From positions 868,001-932,000 of the forward strand of contig NZ_CP007139.1 in the NCBI RefSeq assembly GCF_000724625.1: a stretch of 64,000 nucleotides of DNA. Direction: 5' to 3'. Positions 37,904-46,357 of the stretch are shown here, piece after piece (positions within the stretch are counted from its first letter, which is position 1; each line of letters opens with the position of its first letter). Below the pieces are notes generated by a model. It had not been told where the DNA came from. It made no database searches and saw only the letters and a program-made list of their open reading frames with translations. This DNA comes from Fimbriimonas ginsengisoli Gsoil 348. GTDB lineage: Bacteria > Armatimonadota > Fimbriimonadia > Fimbriimonadales > Fimbriimonadaceae. The position numbers and the translations under genes are program-made.

Positions 37904-38866
37904 TCAAGCTTTAAAAGCAAATTCCCCGCGGTACACCTGCTCGGCGGTACCGGAGATTTGGATCGGTGCTGTCCAATCGGACATTTCAACCTGAAGCGTT
38001 CCGCCTTTGCTTTTGATCTCCACCGTCCCCCCCCGACCCTTGCGGCGAAGGTAGTCGGCGGCGGCCGCGGAGGAGCCGGTGCCGCAGCCTAGCGTCTCTC
38101 CGACGCCGCGCTCCCAGATCATCAGTTCGAGTTGGTTGGGGGCCACTTCTTTCGACCAGATGACGCTCGTGCGGTCCGGAAACTGCGGGTCGACTTCGAT
38201 CTTGGCGCTGACCGACTCGAAGATCTCCTGGTCCGGGAGCGCTGTCGTGGGAATCACCACGTGGGTGCTGCCGGTGGTGAGGGCGCTGCCGAAGAGACTC
38301 AGGGGCTGGCCACCATCCATGCCGCTCCAAACCGTGCGGTTAAAGATCTCGCCGAAGCCGGTATGAGGCACCTTCTTTGGATCGTAATCGGCGATGCCGA
38401 TCACCGTCGAGACCTGTCCCTCCCCGATATGGGTCGGTACCTCTCGGTCGAGATGCTTGATCGTGAAGTCGCTCCCCACCCATCCCATCGCGTGCGCGTG
38501 CACCGCCGCGCACCGAATGCCGTTTCCGCAGAAGTCTTCGGTCCCGTCCGGGTTGAACATGCGTAGGCGCACCGCCTCGCCTTCCATCCCCATCGCCAAC
38601 AGTCCGTCCCCGCCCACTCCGAAGTGCCGGTCGCAGATGGCGATCGAAAGCCGACCTAAGAATTCGGTAGCCTTGCCTGGATCCGGCAAGGCTTGATCGG
38701 GCGTTACGCTGCACTCCTTGACGACTTGGGCCGGTGCGATTTCCGGCGCTTTGGCCAGCTCCTCCTGTCGCTCGAATTCGAGAGCGGCATCTATATCGGC
38801 AAGGTGCACGAGCGGAAAATCGTTACCGACCGATTGAAGTTTCCAGAACGGGATTCGGCGGATCAT
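37904..38866 (-). CDS. dapF: Diaminopimelate epimerase
   Basis: The 320-residue enzyme has both active-site cysteines, DFCGNGIRCAAVHA and LGCGTGSSAAA, and the substrate-binding FNPDGTED. It converts LL- to meso-diaminopimelate for lysine and peptidoglycan synthesis. Between the N-terminal strand (FWKLQSVGNDFPLVH) and DRHFGVGGDGLL lies a stretch of about 55 residues where the usual enzyme has about 15. The insertion is charged and proline-containing (QEELAKAPEIAPAQ). The ATG at 38866 overlaps the preceding gene by four bases (ATGA); longer in-frame starts are shadows. Confidence 0.92.
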   Translation of the reverse strand: MIRRIPFWKLQSVGNDFPLVHLADIDAALEFERQEELAKAPEIAPAQVVKECSVTPDQALPDPGKATEFLGRLSIAICDRHFGVGGDGLLAMGMEGEAVRLRMFNPDGTEDFCGNGIRCAAVHAHAMGWVGSDFTIKHLDREVPTHIGEGQVSTVIGIADYDPKKVPHTGFGEIFNRTVWSGMDGGQPLSLFGSALTTGSTHVVIPTTALPDQEIFESVSAKIEVDPQFPDRTSVIWSKEVAPNQLELMIWERGVGETLGCGTGSSAAAADYLRRKGRGGTVEIKSKGGTLQVEMSDWTAPIQISGTAEQVYRGEFAFKA

Positions 38867-40821
38867 GACAACGGCTCTAAGTAGTACTCGGCGGTCTCGA
38901 CGGTCTCGCGGAACCACAGCCCGTCCGGACATACGATGCGGAACCACCATGCGCTGGGCCGCCGATTCGCCTGCTCCATCCCGCGCGACGCCGTGACCGC
39001 CTGGCGGATAATCCGCAGCCGCTTTAGTTCTGCCTCGAGTTCGATACTCTGGCGGCGCTCGTGGACGCGCTGAACCTCGGGGTGGCTGACCAGCGCCTGC
39101 TGCTCTCGCCGCAGCTCGTGGACGCGCCGGTCGGCATCGGTGCGAGCGTGTAAGACTTTCTCCACTTCCTGGGTAAGCCGCTCCCGCTCCGCCAAATCGC
39201 CCGGAGCCGGTTCTTTTTCAAAGATCCGTTCCCGCCAATGGCGTCCCTTCGCCATCTCGGCTTCCACCCGAAGCTTCCGAAGCTCGCGCAGCTCCGTATA
39301 GAGGGCTCGCCGCTGCTCCTTCAGCTTGGCCAAGTCCTCCTGTAGCGCCTGCAAGCGAGAATGGAGACCCTCGTATTCCTCAGCCAAACAGCGCCACGAT
39401 CCGCCCAGCCGCTGATCTAGGAACCGGATCAGCTCGATCGGACGGCGAAGCTTCCCAAGCTCGGATAAGATCCCCCGTTGCTCGTCCGCGACGTCGCGCC
39501 AGCGGTTCGAGAGGCTGGGGGCGCACACCTCTTCGGTACCGAACGGCCGTTGCAGCGGCTCCGGCAATCGAAGCCACGAGCAGCAAACCCTGAGCGCGGC
39601 CCAGGTGTCGTACCGAATCCGCAAGATAGGGTTCATCGGGAGCGGATGTCCCTTAGCGGCCAAGATCTCGTGGAGCCGCCGACTGTGCTTAACGTAGCTG
39701 CTCGCCCCTTCGTGAAAGACGAAGACATGATCCCGCGCCAGCATCCCGATGAGCGCGACCGCCTTACCCACGACGACGCAGTTCGACCCAAACTTCGCTT
39801 CGATCAGCTCGGCGAGGTCGCGAAGGCAGGTGAGCGGTTTGCGATAGGTCAGGAACTGGGGAACCGGCGTGTTGATCACCGCCGCCTTCTTGCCAAGGCG
39901 GATCGTTCCGCGCCCGAGGCCGGGAATAACAAGATCGAACGGGATCGCTCCGGTCCCGAAACGGGACACCTCATACAGCCCAGACGAGCCTTGGATCGCT
40001 TCGTCGTACGCCGCGTTCGCCATCTCGCGCGTATTGGGGTCGACGAATAGGCCGAACATCTCGAACCGAGGTAGCCCGGCCGTCGATGGGTTAAACCTCA
40101 AGAGCTCCGTCGTGCGCGTCGTCTCCAAGTCCACATGCGCGTTCGCGCAGAAGTCGTAAAAGATCGGCAGAAGCCTTTGGTAGAATTCCGAGAGCGTCGT
40201 CGCTTGGCCGTCGCTCAAATCGCAGATCTCGCCGCGGAGCTCGTCCATCAGCTTCTCCGCCATCTGGCGTCCCTCACCCGCCAACATGTCTAGCGAAACT
40301 TGGGTCGCCCAGTCGAAAGTGGACATTAGCTCGGGCAGGAGCTGCTTCAGCGGCACCTCGGCAGTGACGGGAGCGTGGTCACCCAGGGCGACGATCCCGC
40401 GCCATCCCCATGCCTCCGTAGCCTCGTCCAAGATGTTCGGCCGTGCTTGCTGAAGCCGCGAAAGCCTGAGGCCCGCGGCTAGAAGCATCTCGCGGGTGAT
40501 GACCGTCTCGCTGCCGAAAAGCGCGCTGAATTCACCGGCAGCGCTCCAGAGTCCTCGCGTCGTGGTGTCGTTATGAGGAAGCGCCTTAAATCGCCCGTTG
40601 TTGCCCCGCGATCCGCTGGGGAGTTTGGCGAAGTAATCGGTATCGTGCACGCCCGCGATCAATCGGCGAGGCTTACCGAGCCGTTTCGCCATGAGCGAGA
40701 CGCCCGCCTTCATCGGCTCGTCCCAAAACACCGTTTGCCCGAGCGCCAGAAACGGCGCGTCGCCGGCGACCTTCTGAAGGTCGTCCAGCACATCGGTCAG
40801 GGGCTTACAATTCGGCTCCAT
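38863..40821 (-). CDS. Unrecognised large protein with C-terminal coiled coil, co-translated with dapF
   Basis: The 652-residue protein has no signal peptide or membrane segment. The N-terminal part (1-110; FLALGQTVFWDEPMKAGV, AGVHDTDYFAK) and the middle (150-430; RFEMFGLFVDPNTREMANAAY, AVINTPVPQFLTYRKP, KFGSNCVVVGKAVALIGML) look like a folded enzyme. From about 470 to 600 it is a strongly charged coiled coil (LQALQEDLAKLKEQRRALYT). A short terminal domain (WWFRIVCPDGLWFRETVET) follows. I cannot assign a family. The ATGA overlap with dapF shows one transcript and possible functional coupling, which could be in cell-wall or amino-acid metabolism. Confidence 0.75.
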   Translation of the reverse strand: MEPNCKPLTDVLDDLQKVAGDAPFLALGQTVFWDEPMKAGVSLMAKRLGKPRRLIAGVHDTDYFAKLPSGSRGNNGRFKALPHNDTTTRGLWSAAGEFSALFGSETVITREMLLAAGLRLSRLQQARPNILDEATEAWGWRGIVALGDHAPVTAEVPLKQLLPELMSTFDWATQVSLDMLAGEGRQMAEKLMDELRGEICDLSDGQATTLSEFYQRLLPIFYDFCANAHVDLETTRTTELLRFNPSTAGLPRFEMFGLFVDPNTREMANAAYDEAIQGSSGLYEVSRFGTGAIPFDLVIPGLGRGTIRLGKKAAVINTPVPQFLTYRKPLTCLRDLAELIEAKFGSNCVVVGKAVALIGMLARDHVFVFHEGASSYVKHSRRLHEILAAKGHPLPMNPILRIRYDTWAALRVCCSWLRLPEPLQRPFGTEEVCAPSLSNRWRDVADEQRGILSELGKLRRPIELIRFLDQRLGGSWRCLAEEYEGLHSRLQALQEDLAKLKEQRRALYTELRELRKLRVEAEMAKGRHWRERIFEKEPAPGDLAERERLTQEVEKVLHARTDADRRVHELRREQQALVSHPEVQRVHERRQSIELEAELKRLRIIRQAVTASRGMEQANRRPSAWWFRIVCPDGLWFRETVETAEYYLEPLS

Positions 40822-40876
40822 TTGGCGATCCGCCCCTAAGCATACGGCTTGAATGCGCGCTTCGACGGCGTCGGAC

Positions 40877-41197
40877 CTACTTTCGTCTTCGTCCGCCGAG
40901 CGTTCTTTCCTGGGCTTCCCGAATTACCGCCTTTCCAACGAGGGGCGGCAGCGAGCTAAGAGCAAGAACTGCCAGCGCCCACAGCCACGAGAACCACACC
41001 GCGACGCCGGCGACGATGAATAGGATGGCCCAAGCCCAGCGCACATATCCCCAGAAGCGGGAGAAGATACGCCGAAGCGGGCCCCGCGGAATGTCGGCAT
41101 CCTCGTCATCCCCATGTTCCAACGTATGCCGCGCCCGCGCCTGCATATACGCGGCGAGCGACAGCATGGCGAGGGACCATACGAGCTTGAACAGCAC
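40877..41197 (-). CDS. Small hypothetical membrane protein
   Basis: The 106-residue product has an N-terminal hydrophobic segment (VWSLAMLSLAAYM), an acidic loop (HGDDEDADIP) and two further hydrophobic segments (WAWAILFIVAGVAVWFSW and LALSSLPPLVG). It starts with GTG. I see no family. It lies 55 bases upstream of the 652-residue gene on the same strand and may belong to the dapF transcript. Confidence 0.55.
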   Translation of the reverse strand: MLFKLVWSLAMLSLAAYMQARARHTLEHGDDEDADIPRGPLRRIFSRFWGYVRWAWAILFIVAGVAVWFSWLWALAVLALSSLPPLVGKAVIREAQERTLGGRRRK

Positions 41198-41260
41198 TTA
41201 ACTAGCGTACGTGAAGTGGAGCCGTAAGGATGCGGTCCGTTGCTAGAACGAAGACCCCTA

Positions 41261-41288
41261 GGGCAAGTCTCACGCAGTAGACTTGCCC
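41261..41288. promoter_or_regulatory. Perfect 10-bp inverted repeat ending one base before a start codon
   Basis: GGGCAAGTCT (41261-41270), eight bases, AGACTTGCCC (41279-41288), then A and the ATG at 41290. The right arm also holds TAGACT, which ends six bases before the ATG. It may be an operator over a leaderless promoter. Confidence 0.45.
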
Positions 41289-41289
41289 A

Positions 41290-43326
41290 ATGCCCAAGCG
41301 CCCCATCCGTGCCGAGGACCTGCTGCGGATCGTTTTCGTCGGTGATGCCCAGATTTCTCCTGACGGCGACCGTGTGCTGTTCGCCAAGAAGACCATCGAC
41401 GATAAGAACAAGTACATCACCAACCTGTTCACCGTCGACCTCGAAGGACGTCTCACCCAGTGGACGCAGGGCGAGGCCGGCGCCGGTCAGGGGCGATGGT
41501 CGCCGGACGGCTCTCAGATCGCGTTCGTGAGCGGCCGCGACAAGCCGAATTCGCAGATCTACCTGATCTCCGCGTCCGGCGGCGAAGCCAGAAAACTGAC
41601 GAGCCTTCCAGAAGGGTCGCTCGGGGAAATGCGGTGGTCGCCCGATGGACGAATGATCGCCTTCGGGTTTCGCGAGCAGATCCCGGACCGAACCGAGAAA
41701 GCGAAGAAGGAGCGTGAAGAGAAGGGGCTGTCTTCGCCTCCGCTGGTCACCGACGACGTATGGTACCGGCTCGACGGCGACGGCTACTTCGGAATGCAGC
41801 GGTACCGGATCTACGTGGTCGAGGCGGAGACCGGCAAGCTCGTCGGCGCGAATGGACACGACTGGCTTTACGACGAGAACTTGTACGCGGAGTTTTCGTT
41901 CGACTGGTCGCCGGATTCGAAGGAGTTGGCGGTCGCCCGCAGCGCCAGCGCCCGCCCGATGTCCGAGCCACCCAACACCCAGATCTGGCGCGTCGACCTA
42001 ACCGGTCAAGCTTGGAAACTGGAGGGGCTACCCAAGGGAGAAAAGGGATCCGTTCGCTGGTCACCGGACGGTTGGTGGATCGCGTATGCGGGCGACGTCG
42101 ACGAGAACGACCCTTGGGGTACGAGAAACACTAAGATTTACGTCGTCCGCGCCGATGGCGGCGAGCCGAAGGACCTGACCGGACACCTCGACTACGACAT
42201 GGCCGCCGGGACGCTGAGCGACACCAAAGACGCCGGCCACGGCGCCGTTCTGGAGTGGAAGCCGGACAGCACCGGGCTCTACGTGCAAGTGGGCCACCAC
42301 GGCGAGACGCAACTGGGGTTCGTCGACGTCCACGGCGGAGTCGAGCTCTTGACCGAAGGGCATGGCCACATTGGCATCGGCAACGTGTCGAGCGACGGCC
42401 GCCGCATTGGCGCGATCGTCGGCAACGCAACCCGCTTGCCGGAGGTCGCGGTCATCCAAGCCGAGCTTGGCACCGGCCGGCTGGTACCGAAGGTTCTTAC
42501 GAACCTCAACGGAGCCTTTCACGACGAGATCCAGCTCAGCGAGCCGGAAGAGGTGTGGCTCGACTCGACCGATGGCGTCAAGGTCCACGCCTGGGTGATG
42601 AAGCCGATCGACTACCTGGAGCCGCGCCGCTACCCCGCCGCACTGCAAATCCACGGTGGCCCGCACGCGCAATATGGGTGGGCGTTCTTCCACGAGTTCC
42701 AGCTCTTAGCCGCGCAAGGGTACGTGGTCGTCTTCAGCAATCCCCGCGGAAGCAAAGGGTATGGCGAGGCGTTCTGCAAGGCGATCCAAGGCGACTGGGG
42801 GAACAAGGATTGGGAGGACGTGCAAACCGTCACCCGCTGGATGCAGCACCAACCGTACATCCATCCCGGCCAGATGGCGGTGATGGGAGGCTCCTACGGC
42901 GGCTACATGACCAACTGGGTCATCGGCCACACCGACGATTTCCGGTGTGCGATCTCGGATCGTTGCGTGTCGAATATGGTCTCGATGGCCGGCAACAGCG
43001 ACTTCCCGTTCAACAAGAACGGCTACTTCAAAGGGGTTGCTTGGGGCGACCTCGACGCGATCAAAGAGCTATGGCGGCAGTCCCCGATCGCCTACTTCGA
43101 GAACGTGAAGACGCCGACGCTGATCATTCACAGCGAGGGGGATTTACGTTGCAACGTCGAGCAAAGCGAGCAGGTCTTCACCGCGCTCCAGCAGCAGGGG
43201 ATCGAGTCGCGCTTCGTCCGATACCCTAGCAACACCTCGCACGGTATGAGCCGCTCCGGCCCCCCGGACCTGCGCCTTCACCGACTGGGAGAAATGGTGT
43301 CGTGGCTCGATAAGTTCCTAAAGTAG
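41290..43326 (+). CDS. S9 family peptidase, acylaminoacyl-peptidase type
   Basis: The 678-residue protein has TolB-like propeller repeats at the N-terminus (GEAGAGQGRWSPDGSQIAFV; LGEMRWSPDGRMIAFG) and a C-terminal alpha/beta hydrolase domain. That domain has LQIHGGPHAQYGW, the nucleophile in MGGSYGGYMTNW (about residue 538), the acid in IHSEGDLRCNVEQSEQ and the base in SHGMSRSG. There is no signal peptide, so it acts on oligopeptides in the cytoplasm. No ribosome site precedes the ATG; TAGACT lies six bases upstream inside a perfect inverted repeat. Confidence 0.92.
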   Translation: MPKRPIRAEDLLRIVFVGDAQISPDGDRVLFAKKTIDDKNKYITNLFTVDLEGRLTQWTQGEAGAGQGRWSPDGSQIAFVSGRDKPNSQIYLISASGGEARKLTSLPEGSLGEMRWSPDGRMIAFGFREQIPDRTEKAKKEREEKGLSSPPLVTDDVWYRLDGDGYFGMQRYRIYVVEAETGKLVGANGHDWLYDENLYAEFSFDWSPDSKELAVARSASARPMSEPPNTQIWRVDLTGQAWKLEGLPKGEKGSVRWSPDGWWIAYAGDVDENDPWGTRNTKIYVVRADGGEPKDLTGHLDYDMAAGTLSDTKDAGHGAVLEWKPDSTGLYVQVGHHGETQLGFVDVHGGVELLTEGHGHIGIGNVSSDGRRIGAIVGNATRLPEVAVIQAELGTGRLVPKVLTNLNGAFHDEIQLSEPEEVWLDSTDGVKVHAWVMKPIDYLEPRRYPAALQIHGGPHAQYGWAFFHEFQLLAAQGYVVVFSNPRGSKGYGEAFCKAIQGDWGNKDWEDVQTVTRWMQHQPYIHPGQMAVMGGSYGGYMTNWVIGHTDDFRCAISDRCVSNMVSMAGNSDFPFNKNGYFKGVAWGDLDAIKELWRQSPIAYFENVKTPTLIIHSEGDLRCNVEQSEQVFTALQQQGIESRFVRYPSNTSHGMSRSGPPDLRLHRLGEMVSWLDKFLK

Positions 43327-43328
43327 CA

Positions 43329-43415
43329 CCGTGGCATGGGCTTCCAGCCCATGTGTATCACGACCATCCTGGTCGTGTGAAAAGGCCAAGGGCAGGCTGC
43401 CCTTGGGACCCACTG
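43329..43415. repeat. Composite hairpin element, inverted and shortened copy of 5946-6088
   Basis: CATGGGC/GCCCATG (43335-43353), CACGACC/GGTCGTG (43359-43377) and CCAAGGGCA/TGCCCTTGG (43386-43406) are followed by ACCCACTGG. The order and spacers match the reverse complement of 5946-6088, with two internal modules missing. It lies directly behind the S9 peptidase stop. Confidence 0.8.
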
Positions 43416-43427
43416 GCTAGAAGCCTA

Positions 43428-43619
43428 ATGCCATCCAGTTTTTGCCCTGGCGAACCCTCGGAGAATACAAACACAGAGGCACAGAGACACGAAGGCACGG
43501 AGTTCTTGGCAACTGGACGTGCCGGTGGAGCAAATGCCGACCGGATCTTTGTGTCTCTGTGCCTTGGCGCCTTTGTATTAACTCCGGACGGAAGGTTCGT
43601 TCGACAAACTTGATGGCAT
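43428..43619. mobile_element. 192-bp fold-back (MITE-like) element
   Basis: The ends ATGCCATC and GATGGCAT are inverted copies, and imperfect complementarity runs inwards for about 75 bases on each side. The arms include the words GAATACAAA...GGCACAGAGACAC on the left and the complement GTGTCTCTGTGCC...TTTGTATT on the right. CACAGAGGCACAGAGACAC words of this kind are common in intergenic repeats of environmental bacteria. There is no coding sequence, so mobility would need a transposase in trans. Confidence 0.6.
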
Positions 43620-43647
43620 TGGGCAAGATGCCAGTGCCACGTGCGGA

Positions 43648-44220
43648 TTACTGCGCAGGCGGAAGAAGGTCGATGACGTTGATCAGGATGCCGGGGGCGA
43701 ACAAGGGGGCGAGTCGTTCCGTGTAGGCGAGGGTTGTCACGATCCGGTAACCCTCGGGAGACGGCTCGCGGTACGCCTCTAACCTCCGCCCATCGACGTC
43801 GACAAGCCAAACCTCCCGAATTCCCGCCTTCGCGTAGAGCGGCACTTTGTAGCGGCGATCGCGATCGAGAGAGCTGTCGGAAACCTCGATAAGCATGTCG
43901 ATTTGCTCTGGGGTCGGATGACCTTTGAGGTAGTCCGCAGGACGGCCTGGTACCACCGTGAGGTCCGGCTCTGGTTCGCTGATGTCGCTGAGAGCAATCG
44001 GGGCTTGGGAACGGATGCTGTGGGTCTGGCCCACGCGTAAAATCAATAGGCGCGTAATCGCTTCGATGCAAATGACGTGCGGCGGATGGTGAGTCATCTT
44101 TTCCACGATCTGGCCGTCGACGAGTTCCAGCCGCTTGGAAGGCTCCATAAGGCCACTCTCTATCACCCGATGGAATTCATCCCGTGTCCACCGCTTAAGG
44201 TGCAAAGGCGCGACGCTCAT
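43648..44220 (-). CDS. Uma2 family endonuclease (DUF820)
   Basis: The 190-residue protein has the PD-(D/E)XK-like core of the Uma2/DUF820 family: ELVDGQIVEKMTHHPPH, EPEPDLTVVPGR, DMLIEVSDSSLDRDRRYKVPLYAKAGIREVWLVDVDGR, the last stretch holding the (D/E)XK-type motif. Uma2 proteins are abundant in cyanobacteria and other environmental groups and have no agreed function. The ATG at 44220 is chosen because AATAAT lies six bases upstream. It is divergent from the uvrA N-half. Confidence 0.87.
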   Translation of the reverse strand: MSVAPLHLKRWTRDEFHRVIESGLMEPSKRLELVDGQIVEKMTHHPPHVICIEAITRLLILRVGQTHSIRSQAPIALSDISEPEPDLTVVPGRPADYLKGHPTPEQIDMLIEVSDSSLDRDRRYKVPLYAKAGIREVWLVDVDGRRLEAYREPSPEGYRIVTTLAYTERLAPLFAPGILINVIDLLPPAQ

Positions 44221-44226
44221 GCCTCT

Positions 44227-44232
44227 ATTATT
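44227..44232 (-). promoter_or_regulatory. Putative -10 element (AATAAT) of the Uma2 gene
   Basis: On the minus strand AATAAT is followed by AGAGGC and the ATG. TTTGTG lies 18 bases further upstream as a possible -35. Confidence 0.45.
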
Positions 44233-44284
44233 CTCCAACGGTGAAAAGCCCACAAACCGTATAGAAGCGTCTACGCTTTTCTAG

Positions 44285-44290
44285 TAAACT
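44285..44290 (+). promoter_or_regulatory. Putative -10 element (TAAACT) of the uvrA N-half
   Basis: TAAACT is followed by CTCTCA and the ATG at 44297, with no Shine-Dalgarno. An imperfect palindrome (AGAAGCGT/ACGCTT) lies just upstream at 44263-44280 and could be an operator. Confidence 0.45.
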
Positions 44291-44296
44291 CTCTCA

Positions 44297-46243
44297 ATGG
44301 CCCACGAACGCAGAGGGAACGACCGGATTGTCGTTGTCGGCGCCCGAGAGAATAACCTGAAGAACGTCACGGTGGAGATCCCACGGGATCAGCTCATCGT
44401 GATCACCGGGCTCTCCGGGTCTGGCAAGTCCTCCCTTGCCTTCGACACGATCTACGCGGAAGGTCAGCGGCGATACGTGGAGTCGCTCAGCGCCTACGCT
44501 CGGCAGTTCTTGGGGCAGATGGACAAGCCGGACGTCGACCATATCGACGGTCTGTCACCGGCGGTCAGCATCGACCAAAAGAGCTCGAGCAAGAACCCGC
44601 GTTCTACCGTCGGAACCGTCACCGAGATCTACGACTATCTCCGGATTCTGTTCGCGCGCGTCGGCACGCCGTATTGCATCAATGGCCACGGCCCGATCGA
44701 ACGGCAGAGCACCGATCAGATCGTCGACGTTGCCCAATCGCTCCCCGAGGGGACGCGGATGCAGATCTTGGCGCCCGTGGTACGAGGGCGAAAGGGTGAG
44801 TTTAAGTCGGTCCTTCAAGACATCAGCAAGGCGGGTTACGTCCGCGTTCGAGTGGACGGCGAGATGTACGAGGTGACCGACGAGATCCCGATGGACCGGT
44901 ATAAGCAGCACACCATCGAAGTCATCGTCGACCGAATCGTGGTCAAAGAAGGGATCGAGCGACGGCTTTCCGACTCCATCGAAGCCGCGCTCAAGATGGG
45001 GAGTGGCCTTGTCACCCTCTCGCTGGACTTCAAGGAAGGGGCCGAGATTCCGGCGCGGGTCGTCCAGCTTTTGGAACAGCAAGCGGAGAGCGACGCGGCT
45101 TCCGATAGCGGCAGCGCGGTGGATATTCTTTTCTCCGAGGCTTACTCGTGCCCGGTCTGTGGCTACTCGCTCCCGGAACTCGAGCCGCGCCTCTTCTCCT
45201 TCAACTCGCCTTTCGGCGCGTGCCCCGAGTGCACCGGCCTAGGAACGAAGACCGAGTTCGACCCCGAGCTCATCACCCCAGACGATTCGAAGCCGCTACG
45301 CGATGGCGCGATCCTTCCGTTCGTCTACAAGTCGGGCGAGGTGAAGGACTGGTGGCCGGAGATGCTCGACGCAGTGGGCAAAGCGGTCGGCTTCGACGCC
45401 AAGTTGCAGGTCCGGGAGATCCCGCCCGAAGGGATGCACGCGGTTTGGTACGGGTTAGAGGAGCCGATCACCGTCGTGATGAAGTACTCCCGCACCGAGC
45501 GAAGCTTCAAAACGGAGTGGAAAGGGGTGCTCGCCTCGCTCCGGAAACGTTACGACGAGACGGAAAGCGAGTGGGTGAAGGGAGACCTCGAGCAGTACAT
45601 GGCCACGAAGCCATGTCCGGTTTGTCACGGCAAGCGACTCAAGCCGGAAGCGCTGAGCGTTAAGGTCGCCGGCCGGGACATGAGCGAGGTGACGAGCATG
45701 GCGATCGAAGACGCGCTCGGCTACTTCCAGGGGATGGCGGCTCAACTGAGCACTCGCCAGCTCGCCATCGGTGAGCGGGCGGTGAAAGAGGTATTGGAGC
45801 GACTCCGGTTCCTCCAGGACGTCGGGCTTGGGTATTTGACTTTGGACCGAAATGCACGCACTCTCGCGGGCGGCGAAGCTCAGCGGATTCGGCTCGCCAC
45901 CCAGATCGGATCCGGCCTGATGGGATGTCTCTACATCCTCGACGAGCCGTCGATCGGCCTTCACCAGCGCGACAACCGGAAGCTCATCGAGACGCTGAAG
46001 CGGCTCCGCGACATCGGCAACACCGTCTTGGTGGTTGAGCACGACGAGGAAACGATGCTGGAAGCCGACCATATCCTGGAGCTCGGACCCGGCGCGGGCG
46101 AGCATGGCGGCCACATCGTTGCGGAAGGAACCGTGGCGGAGTTCCTGAAGTCGGACGCGCTCACCGCGCAGTACCTAAACGGCACTCGCGAGATCGAAAT
46201 CCCCAAGGAACGTCGCGCGCCGAAAACGCCGAGCCCCGTGTAG
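44297..46243 (+). CDS. uvrA: Excinuclease ABC subunit A, N-terminal half (split UvrA)
   Basis: The 648-residue product corresponds to the first ABC half of UvrA only. It has Walker A GLSGSGKSSL, the UvrB-binding and insertion domains, the zinc cysteines of CPVCGYSL...CPECTGLG, a second pair in CPVCHGKR, signature LAGGEAQRIRLA, Walker B LYILDEPSIGLHQRD and the H-loop VVEHDEE. The signature has Ala where nearly all UvrA have Ser (LSGGE). The protein ends at IEIPKERRAPKTPSPV, which aligns to the linker between the two halves of E. coli UvrA. The missing half is encoded at 52024-53160. The stop codon TAG is part of a palindromic repeat. The two products probably associate to scan DNA for lesions and load UvrB. 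Confidence 0.95.
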   Translation: MAHERRGNDRIVVVGARENNLKNVTVEIPRDQLIVITGLSGSGKSSLAFDTIYAEGQRRYVESLSAYARQFLGQMDKPDVDHIDGLSPAVSIDQKSSSKNPRSTVGTVTEIYDYLRILFARVGTPYCINGHGPIERQSTDQIVDVAQSLPEGTRMQILAPVVRGRKGEFKSVLQDISKAGYVRVRVDGEMYEVTDEIPMDRYKQHTIEVIVDRIVVKEGIERRLSDSIEAALKMGSGLVTLSLDFKEGAEIPARVVQLLEQQAESDAASDSGSAVDILFSEAYSCPVCGYSLPELEPRLFSFNSPFGACPECTGLGTKTEFDPELITPDDSKPLRDGAILPFVYKSGEVKDWWPEMLDAVGKAVGFDAKLQVREIPPEGMHAVWYGLEEPITVVMKYSRTERSFKTEWKGVLASLRKRYDETESEWVKGDLEQYMATKPCPVCHGKRLKPEALSVKVAGRDMSEVTSMAIEDALGYFQGMAAQLSTRQLAIGERAVKEVLERLRFLQDVGLGYLTLDRNARTLAGGEAQRIRLATQIGSGLMGCLYILDEPSIGLHQRDNRKLIETLKRLRDIGNTVLVVEHDEETMLEADHILELGPGAGEHGGHIVAEGTVAEFLKSDALTAQYLNGTREIEIPKERRAPKTPSPV

Positions 46244-46298
46244 CGTCGGCTTCCCCGCCGATGACATTCGGATTCATCGGCGAGGACGCCGACGCTAC
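46240..46298. repeat. Long imperfect palindrome at the break point of uvrA
   Basis: GTAGCGTCGGC (46240-46250) pairs with GCCGACGCTAC (46288-46298), and CGCCGATGA pairs with TCATCGGCG inside. The TAG of the left arm is the stop codon of the uvrA N-half. It belongs to the GTAGC-RTCGGC repeat family also seen at 17811-17837. Confidence 0.85.
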
Positions 46299-46357
46299 GT
46301 TGAACCTTACATCCAAGGAGCGACACCCACCTCTCGGAAAACCGACGGAGGAAATCC

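Noticed and set aside
44255-44297. SOS box upstream of the uvrA N-half
   Set aside because: The imperfect palindrome AGAAGCGT/ACGCTT does not match the E. coli or Bacillus LexA consensus and is not found before uvrB or the uvrA C-half.
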